The notes: a model not told the origin generated them from the sequence alone. A DNA stretch of 64,000 nucleotides from Dehalococcoidia bacterium (GCA_020847985.1 JADLBC010000019.1:23095-87094); one strand, 5' to 3'. Shown: positions 34,284-44,232, counted from the stretch's first letter. Numbers and translations are program-made.

Positions 34284-36109
34284 CCGGCGCGTGGGTGCCG
34301 TCGCTCGGCGCCATCCCGCATGCCGGGGGTACCGCATTCCGCGTGTGGGCGCCGGATGCCGAACCGGTGCTGATCCTGTTCGATGGCGCGAACGAGCGCG
34401 AAGTGAGGCTCACGCGCGACGGGGAGTACCTGGCCGCCAGCGTGCCCGGCGCCGGCCCCGGCACGCGCTACGCCTACCGCGTCGCGGGCGTGACCGCGCC
34501 CGACCCGTGCTCTCGCAGCCAGCCCGACGGCGTGCACGGCCCGTCCGAGGTAGTGGACCCGGCGGCCTTCGCCTGGACGGATGGCGCGTGGCAGCCGCCG
34601 CCGTTCGCGTCGCTCGTGCTGTACGAATGCCACATCGGCGCATTTACCGCGGAGGGCACGTTCGACGCCGCGATCGCGCAACTCCCGCATCTCGTGGACC
34701 TCGGCGTGACCGCGATCGAAGTCATGCCCGTGGCATCCTTCCCGGGCGCGCGGAACTGGGGATACGACGGCGTCAGCCTCTTCGCTCCCGCAGCCGTGTA
34801 CGGCGGCCCGGACGGGTTCCGGCGGTTCATCGACGCGGCGCACGGCGCGGGGCTCGCCGTCGTGCTGGATGTCGTCTACAACCATCTCGGCCCCGATGGC
34901 AACTACACGGGCCTCTACTCGCCGCGCTACACGACGCCCCGGCACAAGACCCCGTGGGGCGACGCCCTCAACTTCGATGACGATGGCAGCGAGCACGTCC
35001 GGCGGTTCTTCGCCGAGAACCTGCTCCACTGGGTGCACGAGTACCACGTCGACGGCTTCCGGTTCGATGCCACGCACGAGATCGCGGACGACTCGGCGAC
35101 GCACATCCTGGCCGAACTTGCCGCCGTGGCCGCCGCCCATCCACGCGCCGGGCATGTCCCCTACCTGACCGCGGAGACGCACGAGAACGACCGCCGCTAC
35201 CTGCTCCCCCGGCCCGGCGGCTTCGGCTTCGACGCGGTCTGGGCCGACGACTTCCACCACGGCGTGCGCACCCTCGTTCACGGGGAGCGCGATGGCTACC
35301 TGGGCGGGTTCGCGGGAACGGCAGCGGAGCTCGCGCGCACCATCCGGCAGGGCTGGCTCTACGAAGGGCAGTGTGTGCCCGGGAGCGGTGAGCCACGGGG
35401 GACGCCGGCCAGGGGGCTCCCGCCGCCCGCGTTCATCTACTGCATCCAGAACCACGACCAGGTCGGGAATCGGGCACTGGGGTTGCGCCTGAACACGACC
35501 GCCTCGCTTGGCGACTACGCCGCGGCCTCCGCATTGCTCCTGCTGTTGCCGGCGACGCCGCTGCTGTTCCAGGGGCAGGAGTTCGCCGCCTCGACCCCGT
35601 TCCAGTACTTCACGGACCACGAACCGGGCCTGGGGGCGCGCGTGACCGAGGGCCGCCGCCACGAGTTCGCGGCCTTCGCGGCGTTCACTGACGCCGCGGT
35701 CCGGGAACTCATCCCCGACCCGCAGGCAGAATCAACCTTCCTCGACTCAAAGCTGCCCTGGGCCGAGAGCGACCGAGGCGCGGGCCGGCTCATTCGCGGC
35801 CTCTACCGCGAACTGCTCCGCCTCCGCGCGACCGACCCGGTGCTCGCGGCGGCGCGCGACGGCCGCACGCCGCTGGATGCTCGTGCCATTGGCGAGCGGG
35901 CCATCGTGGTCGAAGTGGCCAACGCGGCCGGCACCAGGCTGATTGTCGCGAACTTCGGCGAGGCGCTCGAAGTTCCGCTGCCGGGCAGCCCCCGAACGCT
36001 ACTCTGCACCGACGAGGGGCGCTTCGGTGGGTTCGGCCGTACGCCCGCGGCCGCGGGCAATACCATGGAGATGCCTGCCCACGCAGCGGCGCTCTTTGCC
36101 GCGATCTAG
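34280..36109 (+). CDS. treZ: Malto-oligosyltrehalose trehalohydrolase
   Basis: GTG 34280 gives 609 residues. An N-terminal CBM48-like domain (AFRVWAPDAEPVLILFDG, about 18-35) precedes the GH13 barrel. Catalytic regions are DVVYNHLGPDGNY, DGFRFDATHEI (nucleophile Asp), TAETHENDRR (acid/base Glu) and CIQNHDQVGNRALG. The enzyme releases trehalose from the TreY product. TreX, the debranching enzyme often linked to this pair, is not in the window. The stop TAG and the stop of convergent miaA share the four bases CTAG (36106-36109). Confidence 0.95.
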   Translation: MTGAWVPSLGAIPHAGGTAFRVWAPDAEPVLILFDGANEREVRLTRDGEYLAASVPGAGPGTRYAYRVAGVTAPDPCSRSQPDGVHGPSEVVDPAAFAWTDGAWQPPPFASLVLYECHIGAFTAEGTFDAAIAQLPHLVDLGVTAIEVMPVASFPGARNWGYDGVSLFAPAAVYGGPDGFRRFIDAAHGAGLAVVLDVVYNHLGPDGNYTGLYSPRYTTPRHKTPWGDALNFDDDGSEHVRRFFAENLLHWVHEYHVDGFRFDATHEIADDSATHILAELAAVAAAHPRAGHVPYLTAETHENDRRYLLPRPGGFGFDAVWADDFHHGVRTLVHGERDGYLGGFAGTAAELARTIRQGWLYEGQCVPGSGEPRGTPARGLPPPAFIYCIQNHDQVGNRALGLRLNTTASLGDYAAASALLLLLPATPLLFQGQEFAASTPFQYFTDHEPGLGARVTEGRRHEFAAFAAFTDAAVRELIPDPQAESTFLDSKLPWAESDRGAGRLIRGLYRELLRLRATDPVLAAARDGRTPLDARAIGERAIVVEVANAAGTRLIVANFGEALEVPLPGSPRTLLCTDEGRFGGFGRTPAAAGNTMEMPAHAAALFAAI

Positions 36110-37026
36110 GGTGCTTCGCCGCTGACAAACGCGCTCACCGCTGCCCACGCCTCGTCAACGTCACCGACCCAGGTGATGCGCGCATCCGTGTGCCGGAACC
36201 ACTGACGCTGACGCCGGGCGAGTTGGCGCGTGGCCCGTTGGGTCTCCGCCACGGCCTCGGCGAGCGTGATTTCGCCGTCGAGGTGGCGAATGACCTGGCT
36301 GTAGCCGATGGAGTCCATCGCCGCGGACCCCGGCGGGACGCCGTCAGCGAGCAAGGCACGCACTTCGTCCACGAACCCGCGCTCAAACATGGCCACGACG
36401 CGAGCATCGATGCGGGCGTGGAGCGTCTCGTTGGGGAGGTCGACGCCCAGCACCCGGAAATCGAAACCCGGGTCGCCGCGTACGCGCGCATCGGAGAACG
36501 GCCGCCCGGTGTGACGCGTCACTTCGATCGCGCGGATCACGCGGCGCACGTTGCGGGGGTCGATGCCGTCCGCCGACACGGGATCGATCGCGCGCAGCTC
36601 GGCGAGCAGCGCGTCCGGCCCGTGCTCGTCCGCGAATTCCGCCAACTCCGCCCGCAGCGCCTCATCGGGTGGCACTTCCGGGACGGCCCAGGCTTCAAGC
36701 AGCGCCCACACGTATTGGCCAGTCCCGCCAACAAGCCACGGGAACGCTCCCCGGGTCCAGGTCGCGTCGAGCACCGCGCGGGCGTCGCGCTGGAAAAGCG
36801 CCAGGCTGTAGCCGTCTTCCGGTGCGGCGATGCCAAAGAGGTGGTGGGGTACCAGCGCCCGCTCCGCCCGCGCTGGCGCCGCCGTGCCGATCTCCATGCC
36901 GCGGTAGACCTGGCGGCTGTCGGCGTTCACGATTTCGCCGCCGTGGCGCAGGGCAAGTTCAAGTGCGAGCGCGGACTTCCCGGCAGCCGTCGGACCGGCG
37001 ATCACGACGAGCCGGGGGCGGGTCAC
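36106..37026 (-). CDS. miaA: tRNA dimethylallyltransferase
   Basis: This 306-residue enzyme adds dimethylallyl to A37 of tRNAs that read UNN codons. GTG 37026 overlaps the tpiA stop (GTGA). The P-loop VVIAGPTAAGKSALAL (7-22), NADSRQVYRGMEIGT, WLVGGTGQYVWALL and RQLARRQRQWFRH (near 278-290) are the standard MiaA blocks. It is the last gene of the glycolytic operon. The partner MiaB is not present. Confidence 0.96.
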   Translation of the reverse strand: MTRPRLVVIAGPTAAGKSALALELALRHGGEIVNADSRQVYRGMEIGTAAPARAERALVPHHLFGIAAPEDGYSLALFQRDARAVLDATWTRGAFPWLVGGTGQYVWALLEAWAVPEVPPDEALRAELAEFADEHGPDALLAELRAIDPVSADGIDPRNVRRVIRAIEVTRHTGRPFSDARVRGDPGFDFRVLGVDLPNETLHARIDARVVAMFERGFVDEVRALLADGVPPGSAAMDSIGYSQVIRHLDGEITLAEAVAETQRATRQLARRQRQWFRHTDARITWVGDVDEAWAAVSAFVSGEAP

Positions 37027-37763
37027 TTCGCGGCGGCGACAATCGGCGCGAACTGGTCCGCCTTCAGCGACGCTCCGCCAACCAGGGCGCCATCGATATC
37101 GGGCTGCGCGAGGAGCTCGGCCGCGTTCGCGGGGTTCACGCTCCCGCCGTACTGGATGCGGATGGCGTCGGCGGCGGCGCCACCGAGCTTGCGCAATTCG
37201 CCGCGGATGAACGCGCAGGCGGCCTGGGCGATTTCCGGCGTCGCGGTCTCCCCCGTGCCGATGGCCCACACGGGCTCGTAGGCGACGGTTACCCGCGCGC
37301 TCAGCTCGATGCCCGCGAGCCCTTCGGCGATCTGCCGGGCGAGCACGGTCTCGGTCTGCCCGCCACGGCGCTCTTCCAGCAGTTCACCGACGCAGACGAT
37401 GGGGTCCATGGCCGAGGCGAGCACGGCCCCGGTCTTGCGGCGCACCCAATCGTCGGTTTCGCCGAAGAACTGGCGGCGTTCGCTGTGGCCGATGATCACG
37501 TAGCGGCAGTAATCGGCGAGCATGGGAACGCTGACCTCACCGGTGAAGGCGCCCTTCGGCTCCCAATACACATCCTGCGCGGCGACCGCGACGTGCGTGC
37601 CCTTGAGCGCGTCGCGCACGGCCGCGAGGTGCGGAAAAGGCACCCCGACGGCGACATCGCAGGCGGCGCCGGCGGTGGCGGTGGCCACGGCGGCGGCAAG
37701 CTCGCGGGCTTCGCCCTCCGTGGTGTTCATCTTCCAGTTCCCGGCAACGAAGGGGCGGCGCAT
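37023..37763 (-). CDS. tpiA: Triosephosphate isomerase
   Basis: This 246-residue TIM barrel contains the catalytic lysine in GNWKMN (8-13), the catalytic histidine in VIIGHSERR (near 91-99) and the catalytic glutamate in VAYEPVWAIGTG (near 162-173). It interconverts dihydroxyacetone phosphate and glyceraldehyde 3-phosphate. It lies two bases after the phosphoglycerate-mutase-like gene and overlaps miaA, within an operon that includes pgk. Confidence 0.97.
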   Translation of the reverse strand: MRRPFVAGNWKMNTTEGEARELAAAVATATAGAACDVAVGVPFPHLAAVRDALKGTHVAVAAQDVYWEPKGAFTGEVSVPMLADYCRYVIIGHSERRQFFGETDDWVRRKTGAVLASAMDPIVCVGELLEERRGGQTETVLARQIAEGLAGIELSARVTVAYEPVWAIGTGETATPEIAQAACAFIRGELRKLGGAAADAIRIQYGGSVNPANAAELLAQPDIDGALVGGASLKADQFAPIVAAAK

Positions 37764-37764
37764 G

Positions 37765-38532
37765 TCAGTCTCCGTATGGCTGAAGTCGAAGGGCGTGGGC
37801 GAACAGGAGCGGGATCACGTCCACGGCGGGCATGATACCGAGGCTTCCCTGGAGGCACTCCTGCTCGTTGAAGTGCTGGGCGTTGCCTTCGCGACCGTGG
37901 CCCGAATGCACCAGCAGCGGCACGGGGTGCCATGTCGGCGCCGCCATCAACGCGGGCACCGAACGCGGCCCGCCGATCGCGAGCACATCCGCGCCCAGCG
38001 ACAGGAGTTCCGGGACGGCCGAGTCCAGCTCCGAAAGCGCGTGGCACTTGCGCTGGAAATCCCCGGCGAACGCGGCCTCGGCGACCGAGGCGATGTGCAG
38101 CACGAACAGGTCGAAGTCGTCCCAGCGCGAGCGCACGGTCGCGATCTGGGTGGCGACCGGGCCATCGGGGAGGACGGTCAGGCCGGCGGCGTTCGCGACG
38201 CCGGTGGCGATGGCGTCATCGGTGAGCATGGCCGCGCGGGCCTTCCAGGTCGCCTCGAACGCGGGGAGCGCGCCGTCGCTGGCCACGATGGGGTCGTAGC
38301 CGAGCAATGCGAGCAGGCCTGCGCGCGCCCCGGGGGTGACGCCACGCGCCATCGGCCGGGTCAGGCCCACCTCGGACCGGGCAGCGAGGCGATCCAGGTG
38401 CGTTATGTCGGCCTTTTCGAGTTCGCTGCGAAGCGTCTCTTCGCGGGCGAGGCCGCCCAGGCCGTCGATGACGCAGAACACGATCTTGCCGCCGTCCGGC
38501 CGGGAGAGGGTGCTAGCGAGCGCGAGATCCAC
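37765..38532 (-). CDS. Degenerate archaeal-type phosphoglycerate mutase homolog
   Basis: This 255-residue protein resembles ApgM-type cofactor-independent phosphoglycerate mutase (about 400 residues) in VFCVIDGLGG, THLDRLAARSEVG, ALLGYDP and the C-terminal EQECLQGSLGIMPAVD block. The catalytic serine of PGSD is lost (TPGARAGL, residues 66-73). The metal-binding DEAGHDGD region reads HIASVAEAAFAGDF (146-159), and the DH of the next motif is GGPRSVP. It is also short by about 150 residues. It cannot be a normal mutase and may bind a ligand or regulate. It lies between pgk and tpiA. Confidence 0.75.
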   Translation of the reverse strand: MDLALASTLSRPDGGKIVFCVIDGLGGLAREETLRSELEKADITHLDRLAARSEVGLTRPMARGVTPGARAGLLALLGYDPIVASDGALPAFEATWKARAAMLTDDAIATGVANAAGLTVLPDGPVATQIATVRSRWDDFDLFVLHIASVAEAAFAGDFQRKCHALSELDSAVPELLSLGADVLAIGGPRSVPALMAAPTWHPVPLLVHSGHGREGNAQHFNEQECLQGSLGIMPAVDVIPLLFAHALRLQPYGD

Positions 38533-39076
38533 GAGCCTTGGCCTTCTTTGTTGGCGCGGCGGTGGGCCGCTCGGCGGGGGGCGCGCCGAACCGTTCGACG
38601 AGCTTTTGGGGGTTGCGAATGCTCAGCCGGAGCTTCCGCGCGTTAATTCGCCAGACGTGGGGGATGAGCCAGATGCGGACCGGCTCCCGCAGCACCAGCT
38701 CCGCCACTACGCCGGTCGCCGTCGCGAGCGCGACGGTGCCGCCGAAGTCCGAGCGGACGCCGATGCCGCCCCACAGCGGATGCTTCGCGAGTTGCACGCC
38801 AACGATCGAACGGTTGTCGATCACCGTGTCCACGAACCCGGCGAAGCGGATGCGCGTGCGTTCGTTGGATACCGCCACGAAGGATGTCGGCGCACGCAGC
38901 GCAAGGCCGAACATCCAGATGAAGAGGATGACGAAGAGGCCCGTGAGCGCGAGCAGCATGGGGACGCGTTCATCGGTGTAGGCCTTCGTGGTGAGCGCGG
39001 CGGCGACGCCAAAGGTCAGCGCGATGCACGCGAGAATGCCCTGGTAGAGGCGAATGCCGCGGAAGCCAAAAAGCAT
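38513..39076 (-). CDS. Membrane protein with cytoplasmic PH-like domain
   Basis: In this 187-residue protein, residues 10-32 and 38-60 are two membrane helices (GILACIALTFGVAAALTT and LLALTGLFVILFIWMFGLAL). Residues 65-160 form a beta-rich domain with VAVSNERTRIRFAGFVDTV and NARKLRLSIRNPQKLVERF, similar to bacterial PH-like domains. A basic Ala/Lys tail ends the protein. The gene starts two bases after pgk and overlaps the mutase-like gene by 20 bases. No function is recognised. Confidence 0.7.
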   Translation of the reverse strand: MLFGFRGIRLYQGILACIALTFGVAAALTTKAYTDERVPMLLALTGLFVILFIWMFGLALRAPTSFVAVSNERTRIRFAGFVDTVIDNRSIVGVQLAKHPLWGGIGVRSDFGGTVALATATGVVAELVLREPVRIWLIPHVWRINARKLRLSIRNPQKLVERFGAPPAERPTAAPTKKAKARGSRAR

Positions 39077-39078
39077 CG

Positions 39079-40272
39079 TCAGGCGTCCAGGAGGGCCGCG
39101 ACCCCCGGCAGTTCGCGACCTTCGAGCATCTCGAGGGAGGCGCCGCCGCCCGTGGAGACGTGCGTGAACTGGTTCTGGAGCCCGAGCTCGGCCACCACCT
39201 GCGCCGTTTCGCCGCCGCCCACGACCGTGGTCGCCTGGAGACTGGCGAGCGCGCGCGCCATGCCGAAGGTGCCCTTGGAGAACTTGTCCATTTCGAAGAC
39301 GCCCATGGGCCCGTTCCAGATGACGGCGGCGGCGGCACGAAGCGCCTCCGCGTAGGCGGAAACGGTCTCGGGGCCGATGTCCAGGACCATGTACCCGGGC
39401 GGCACCTGGCCGGCGGGCACGTGGCGTGCCTCGGCGTCGGCGGCGAACTTGCTCGCGGCGACGACATCAGTGGGGATGAGCACGCGCACTCCCGCCGCGC
39501 GCGCCCGTTCGAGGATGCGCCGAGCGATGGCGACCTGCTCATCCTCCACGAGCGACATCTGCACGTTCACGCCCTCGGCCTTGAGAAACGTGTTCGCCAT
39601 GCCGCCACCGAGGACGAGGATGTCGAGCTTCGGCAGGAGGTGTTCGATCGCCGGGATCTTGGTCGATACCTTCGCCCCACCGATCACCGCCGCGAACGGC
39701 CGGGGCGGGTTCGCCACGAGCGTGCTCAGGTAGCGCACTTCCTTCTCCAACAGGAAGCCGGCGACGGCTGGCAGGTAGTGCGTGACGCCTTCGGTCGAGG
39801 CGTGAGCGCGATGGGCGGTGCCGAACGCGTCGTTGACGTAGATGTCCGCGAGGGAAGCGAGTTGGCGCGCGAACTCGGTGTCGTTCGCCTCCTCCTCCTT
39901 GTAGAAACGAAGGTTCTCCAGCAGCACCACGCGCCCCGGAGAGGCGGCATCAACGGCATCCTTCGCGACCGGCCCGATGCAATCTTCGGCGAAGAAGACA
40001 TCCTGCCCGAGGAGGTTCCCAAGCCGCCCGGCGACGGGCGCGAGCGAGAGCGCGGCATCCTTGCCCTTCGGCCGCCCCAGGTGCGAACAGAGGACCACGA
40101 TGGCGCCCTGCTCCTGCAGGTAGCGGATGGTGGGCAGCGATTCGCGAATGCGCGTGTCGTCGGCGACGGCGCCGTTCGCGATCGGCACGTTCAGGTCGGC
40201 GCGCACGAGGACGCGCTTGCCCGCGACGTCGATGTCGCGAACGGTCTTCTTGCCGATGCCGTCGTCCGTCAT
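39079..40272 (-). CDS. pgk: Phosphoglycerate kinase
   Basis: This 397-residue enzyme transfers phosphate from 1,3-bisphosphoglycerate to [18 protein letters not shown] (near 20-34), [10 protein letters not shown] (near 60-69) and [15 protein letters not shown] are N-domain blocks. [12 protein letters not shown] and [13 protein letters not shown] carry the nucleotide-binding loops. The start overlaps the rpiB stop by four bases. No glyceraldehyde-3-phosphate dehydrogenase gene is in this operon. Confidence 0.97.
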   Translation of the reverse strand: MTDDGIGKKTVRDIDVAGKRVLVRADLNVPIANGAVADDTRIRESLPTIRYLQEQGAIVVLCSHLGRPKGKDAALSLAPVAGRLGNLLGQDVFFAEDCIGPVAKDAVDAASPGRVVLLENLRFYKEEEANDTEFARQLASLADIYVNDAFGTAHRAHASTEGVTHYLPAVAGFLLEKEVRYLSTLVANPPRPFAAVIGGAKVSTKIPAIEHLLPKLDILVLGGGMANTFLKAEGVNVQMSLVEDEQVAIARRILERARAAGVRVLIPTDVVAASKFAADAEARHVPAGQVPPGYMVLDIGPETVSAYAEALRAAAAVIWNGPMGVFEMDKFSKGTFGMARALASLQATTVVGGGETAQVVAELGLQNQFTHVSTGGGASLEMLEGRELPGVAALLDA

Positions 40273-40736
40273 TCCTTCGTGCCCTCCGCGGCGATTCCGC
40301 GCCGCTCGACATCCATGACCTTGGCGACGCGGCGTTCGTGCCGGCCGCCCTCGAATTCGTTGGTAAGGAACGCGCGGAGGATGTCCTCAGCGACGCCCCG
40401 GCCAATCTCCCAGGCCCCCAGCGCGAGGACGTTGGCGTTGGCGTGCTGCCGGGCGCGGGCGGCGCCCCAGCTCGTGTGGCACAGGGCCGCGCGAACGCCG
40501 GGGACCTTGTTCGCCGTGATGCTGATGCCGACGCCGTTGCTGCACAGCACGACGCCGAGGTCGGCATCGCCGGCTACGACCGCGCGTGCGACCGGCTCGC
40601 CGAAGTCCGCGTAATCGACGCTGCCGGGCCCGTGCGTGCCGAGGTCGTTGACGCTGTGGCCCCATTCGCGGGCCGTCTCCACGAGGAATTGCTTCAACTC
40701 GTAGCCTGCGTGGTCCGAACCGAAGGCAAGAATCAC
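40269..40736 (-). CDS. rpiB: Ribose-5-phosphate isomerase B
   Basis: This 155-residue LacA/RpiB-family protein starts [16 protein letters not shown], with the catalytic Asp/His region. [26 protein letters not shown] (near 68-93) carries the active-site Cys and phosphate loop, and [13 protein letters not shown] follows. It interconverts ribose and ribulose 5-phosphate. It overlaps pgk by four bases and lies 60 bases after ftsH. Confidence 0.93.
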   Translation of the reverse strand: MILAFGSDHAGYELKQFLVETAREWGHSVNDLGTHGPGSVDYADFGEPVARAVVAGDADLGVVLCSNGVGISITANKVPGVRAALCHTSWGAARARQHANANVLALGAWEIGRGVAEDILRAFLTNEFEGGRHERRVAKVMDVERRGIAAEGTKE

Positions 40737-40796
40737 CAGCTGGGCCTCGAAGCGTGCGGGGTGAACTCAGTATACGTTCGGCGCGCGCGTGGTCGA

Positions 40797-42745
40797 CTAA
40801 CGCGGACGCTGCGGCGCCGCCATCCGCATTGCGGCCAGCGGCGCGACACCGGCTTCACCCGCGATGCCATCGGCGCCGGGTCCGAGCACGTTCGCGAGAT
40901 CGGCGCCCTGCAGCGTCTCCACCTCAAGGAGTGTGGCCGCCAGCCGGTCGAGCAGGTCCCGGTGCTCCGAGAGGATAGCCTTCGCCCGCGCCGCGGCATC
41001 GAGCACGAGCGCGCGCACCTCTTCGTCGATGACCTTCGCGGTTTCCTCGCTGTAGTCACGCGTCTCGGAGATTTCGCGCCCGAGGAAGACGAGTTCCTCG
41101 CTCTTGCCGAAGGTGAGCGGGCCGAGGCGGGCGCTCATGCCCCAGCGCTTCACCATCGCACGGGCGATGCGCCCGACCTGCTCGATGTCGTTCGAAGGGC
41201 CGGTGGAGGCGGTTCCGTACACCAGTTCTTCGGCCGCGTGCCCGCCGAGTGCCGCGCAGAGCTGATCGCGGAGCATGTCCGGCGTCTTGAAGTGCGTCTC
41301 TTCGGCGGGCAGGAAGCGGGTGTAGCCGGCCGCGACCCCGCGGGAGACGATCGTGACCTTGTGCGGCCGTTCACCGTGCCGCGTGAAGTGCGCAACCACG
41401 ACATGGCCACCCTCGTGGTACGCGGTCAGGCGGCGTTCTTCGGCGGTGAGCAGGCGGCTCTTCCGTTCTGGCCCCGCGAGGACACGGTCCACGGCTTCCT
41501 CGAATTCGGTCATGCCGATGGTGTGCCTGTCGCGGCGCGCGGCGAGGATGGCGGCTTCGTTCACGAGGTTCGCCAGGTCGGCGCCCGTGAACCCCGGCTG
41601 GTGCGCGCGACCTTCTCCACGGACACGTCATCGGCGAGCGGCTTCCCCTTCACGTGCACCTTGAGAATCGCCTCGCGGCCGCGCACGTCCGGGGCATCGA
41701 GTACGACTTTGCGGTCAAAGCGGCCGGGCCGCACGAGCGCGGGATCGAGGATGTCCGGCCGGTTCGTGGCAGCGATGACGACGACGTTCGTGCCCGGTTC
41801 GAAGCCGTCCATCTCGACGAGGATCTGGTTCAGCGTCTGCTCGCGTTCGTCGTGAGAACCGCCGAGGCCCGTCCCGCGCTGGCGGCCGACGGCGTCGATT
41901 TCGTCGAGGAAGACGATACAGGGGGCGTTGGCTTTCGCCTGTTCGAAGAGGTCGCGCACGCGGCTGGCGCCGACACCCACGTACATCTCCACGAACTCGG
42001 AGCCGGAGATGCTGAAGAAGGCCACACCGGCTTCGCCCGCGACCGCGCGCGCGAGCAGCGTCTTGCCAGTGCCCGGCGGCCCAAGCAGCAGGATGCCCTT
42101 GGGGATGCGCGCGCCCAGGGCGGCGAACTTCGCCGGGTACTTCAGGAATTCCACGACCTCGTTCAGTTCCTGCTTCGCTTCGTCCACGCCCGCCACGTCG
42201 TCGAAGGTGACGGCGACCTTGCTCCCGGTCACGAGCCGCGCGTGGCTCTTGCCGAAGGCGCCTGCCTGCGCCCCGGCGCGGCCCGACTGCTTGAAGAAGA
42301 ACCAGATAAGCCCCCCGAAGAGGAGCAGCGGCACGACATTCAGGCCGATGCTCAGGGCCGTGGACCAGCCGCTCGCGCTGTTCTTCTCGAAGGCGAGGTC
42401 GACGGCGGGCGTGCCCGCGGGCGCGCCGTCGCGGCTCAGCAGGATGCCCTCGCTGCGCAGGACGGCCACGAGGTCGACGTTCCCGGCCAACCGCGACTGC
42501 CGCACGATGGGGCCGCCCTCGGAAAGGTAGGTCGCGGTGAGCGTTTCGCCTTTCACGGTGATGCGCTCGACGTCCCCCGCGCGAACATCCTCCAGCAGCT
42601 TCCCGAAGGCGACATCTTTCGGCGCGCTCTCATCCGATGGGAAGTACGAGAGCAGCACGAAGAACACGAGCGTGACGATGCCCCCGGCGAGGAGGAGCAG
42701 CCAGCTGGAGGTGCGGCGCGGGGCCGGGGCGGCGCTTTCGGGCAT
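40797..42745 (-). pseudogene. ftsH: ATP-dependent zinc metalloprotease FtsH, split by a one-base frameshift
   Basis: The 5' part (42745 to 41561) encodes an N-terminal membrane helix (residues 14-34), a second near 128-150, Walker A GPPGTGKT (222-229), IVFLDEID and the SRH. It then runs out of frame as [15 protein letters not shown] and stops. The 3' part continues in the next frame as [22 protein letters not shown], with the zinc site HEGGH and the rest of the protease domain, to the stop at 40797. Restoring one G/C pair in the C-rich stretch near 41592-41598 would join them into a normal FtsH. It may be a sequencing error or a real mutation. No slippery site is visible. Confidence 0.9.
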
Positions 42746-42946
42746 GGCGTCCACAAGTGTCGCGGTCCCGCGCGCGAAGGGCGAGGGCCGTTGCACCGTT
42801 TCCGCCCGCCCGAAGGGCCCCGATCGCGCGCAGCTCCGGGCGCGGCCGCTCCCGCCGTGCGCCCTCCGTCACGAGTGAGCGAACGGCAGGAAGAAGTAAA
42901 GAGCCGGTCGCGCCACCAGCCCTTCTTCATGGCCTCGAGAGGAGGA

Positions 42947-43885
42947 TCAGCCTCGCTGCGGGCGGGCGGCACCGATGAGTTCGCGAATGTCGTCCACGCG
43001 GTTCGCCTCCATCCAGGCGCACATGCCGTCGAGGATATCGAGCGGCGCGCGGGGATTGGCGAACGTGGCGGTGCCGACCTGCACCGCGCTCGCGCCGGCC
43101 ATCAGGAACTCGATCGCATCCTCGCCGGTGGCGATGCCCCCGCAGCCGATCACGGGCACGTGCACGGCGTTCGCGACGTCGTAGACGATGCGCAGGGCGA
43201 TCGGCTTGATCGCCGGGCCGCTGAGACCGCCGCGCGCCCGCGGAAGCACGGGCTGGCGCGCGCGGATATCGATCGCCATGCCGAGCACGGTGTTGATGGC
43301 GCAGATAGCGGCGGCGCCGGCTTCCTCGCAGGCGACGGCCAGTTTCACCGGGTCCGTGACGTTCGGCGTGAGCTTTACGATCACGGGGAGGTCGGTGTTG
43401 CGGACGGCGGCGCGCGTGGCCCGGGCAGAGGCATCGATGTTCTGGCCGATCTCGAGCCCGCCGGAATCCACGTTGGGGCAACTGATGTTCAGTTCGAGCG
43501 CGGCGATGCCGGGCACGCCATCGAGCATGCGCGCCATTTCGCCGAATTCATCGACCGTGTCGGCGGCGATATTCGCGATCACCGGCACGTCCCATTTCTC
43601 CCAGAGCGGCGCCATTTCGGTGATGACTTTGTCGATCCCGATGTTCTGCAGGCCGATGGAATTGAGCATGCCCGATGGCGTCTGGGCGACGCGCGGCTGG
43701 CGATTTCCCTGGCGCGACTCCATCGTGATGCCCTTCGAGACAACGGCGCCGAGCGCGTTCACGCCCCATTGCTTCGCGAACTCGATCCCCCAGGAGAACG
43801 TCCCGGAAGCGGGCATGACGGGATTCGCGACGAGGAGACCGGTTTTGTGGGTGGGCGCGAGGTCGATCTGGAGGCTGGGGGGCAT
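42947..43885 (-). CDS. pyrD: Dihydroorotate dehydrogenase, class 1B catalytic subunit
   Basis: This protein has 312 residues from ATG 43885. The TIM barrel carries NPVMPASGTFSWG, SKGITMESRQGN, the catalytic cysteine in ELNISCPNV (near 131-139), KLTPNVTD and VIGCGGIATGEDAIEFLMAGASAV. Cysteine rather than serine marks class 1. The 1B form works with an electron-transfer partner PyrK, which is not seen nearby. It oxidises dihydroorotate to orotate in pyrimidine synthesis. Confidence 0.94.
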   Translation of the reverse strand: MPPSLQIDLAPTHKTGLLVANPVMPASGTFSWGIEFAKQWGVNALGAVVSKGITMESRQGNRQPRVAQTPSGMLNSIGLQNIGIDKVITEMAPLWEKWDVPVIANIAADTVDEFGEMARMLDGVPGIAALELNISCPNVDSGGLEIGQNIDASARATRAAVRNTDLPVIVKLTPNVTDPVKLAVACEEAGAAAICAINTVLGMAIDIRARQPVLPRARGGLSGPAIKPIALRIVYDVANAVHVPVIGCGGIATGEDAIEFLMAGASAVQVGTATFANPRAPLDILDGMCAWMEANRVDDIRELIGAARPQRG

Positions 43886-43926
43886 CGTTCCTGAGTGTAC
43901 GGCAAGAGCCCCGGGCACGGAACGCG

Positions 43927-43959
43927 GAACGGCCCGCTCATGGCGCGAGCGGGCCGTTC
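43927..43959 (-). terminator. Strong GC hairpin between two minus-strand genes
   Basis: A perfect 13-base stem, GAACGGCCCGCTC (43927-43939) with GAGCGGGCCGTTC (43947-43959), has a seven-base loop. It lies just after the small Cys protein gene (stop at 43980) and before pyrD. There is no T-tract, so it may be a factor-assisted terminator or an mRNA-stabilising hairpin. Confidence 0.55.
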
Positions 43960-43979
43960 GATGCGTCCGGTACCGGGGG

Positions 43980-44210
43980 CTATGAAAGGTCTTGCGAACT
44001 CTCGGAGCGGCGGCCGCGATAGCGCGAACCGTTGAGGCTGAAGCTATCGCTGTCCCACATCATGTCTTCATTCGAATTGCGGAATTCGCGCCCAACACCG
44101 CAGCGCTTGCAGCGGCCAGAGCTGACAGAGCCGTTCGGCGTCTCGATCACCCAGTGGTGGCGGCAAACGGGGGGCATGCTGGCCGCCTCGATGGGATGCA
44201 TTTGTGCCAT
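43980..44210 (-). CDS. Small Cys/His protein with CRHHW and CKRCG motifs
   Basis: This 76-residue protein has PPVCRHHWVIETPNGSVSSGRCKRCGVGREFRNS-like sequence, with one Cys and two His followed by a CxxC pair, a likely zinc site. The tail is polar and serine-rich. Similar short proteins are, as I recall, common in Chloroflexota genomes, but their role is unknown. A palindrome lies 23 bases upstream of its start, which could be its operator. Confidence 0.7.
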   Translation of the reverse strand: MAQMHPIEAASMPPVCRHHWVIETPNGSVSSGRCKRCGVGREFRNSNEDMMWDSDSFSLNGSRYRGRRSESSQDLS

Positions 44211-44232
44211 GGATTGTTCCTCTCTCCAATAT

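Noticed and set aside
41590..41600. Programmed frameshift in ftsH
   Set aside because: No slippery heptamer, internal ribosome site or downstream pseudoknot-like stem stands out, so a simple indel or sequence error is more likely.
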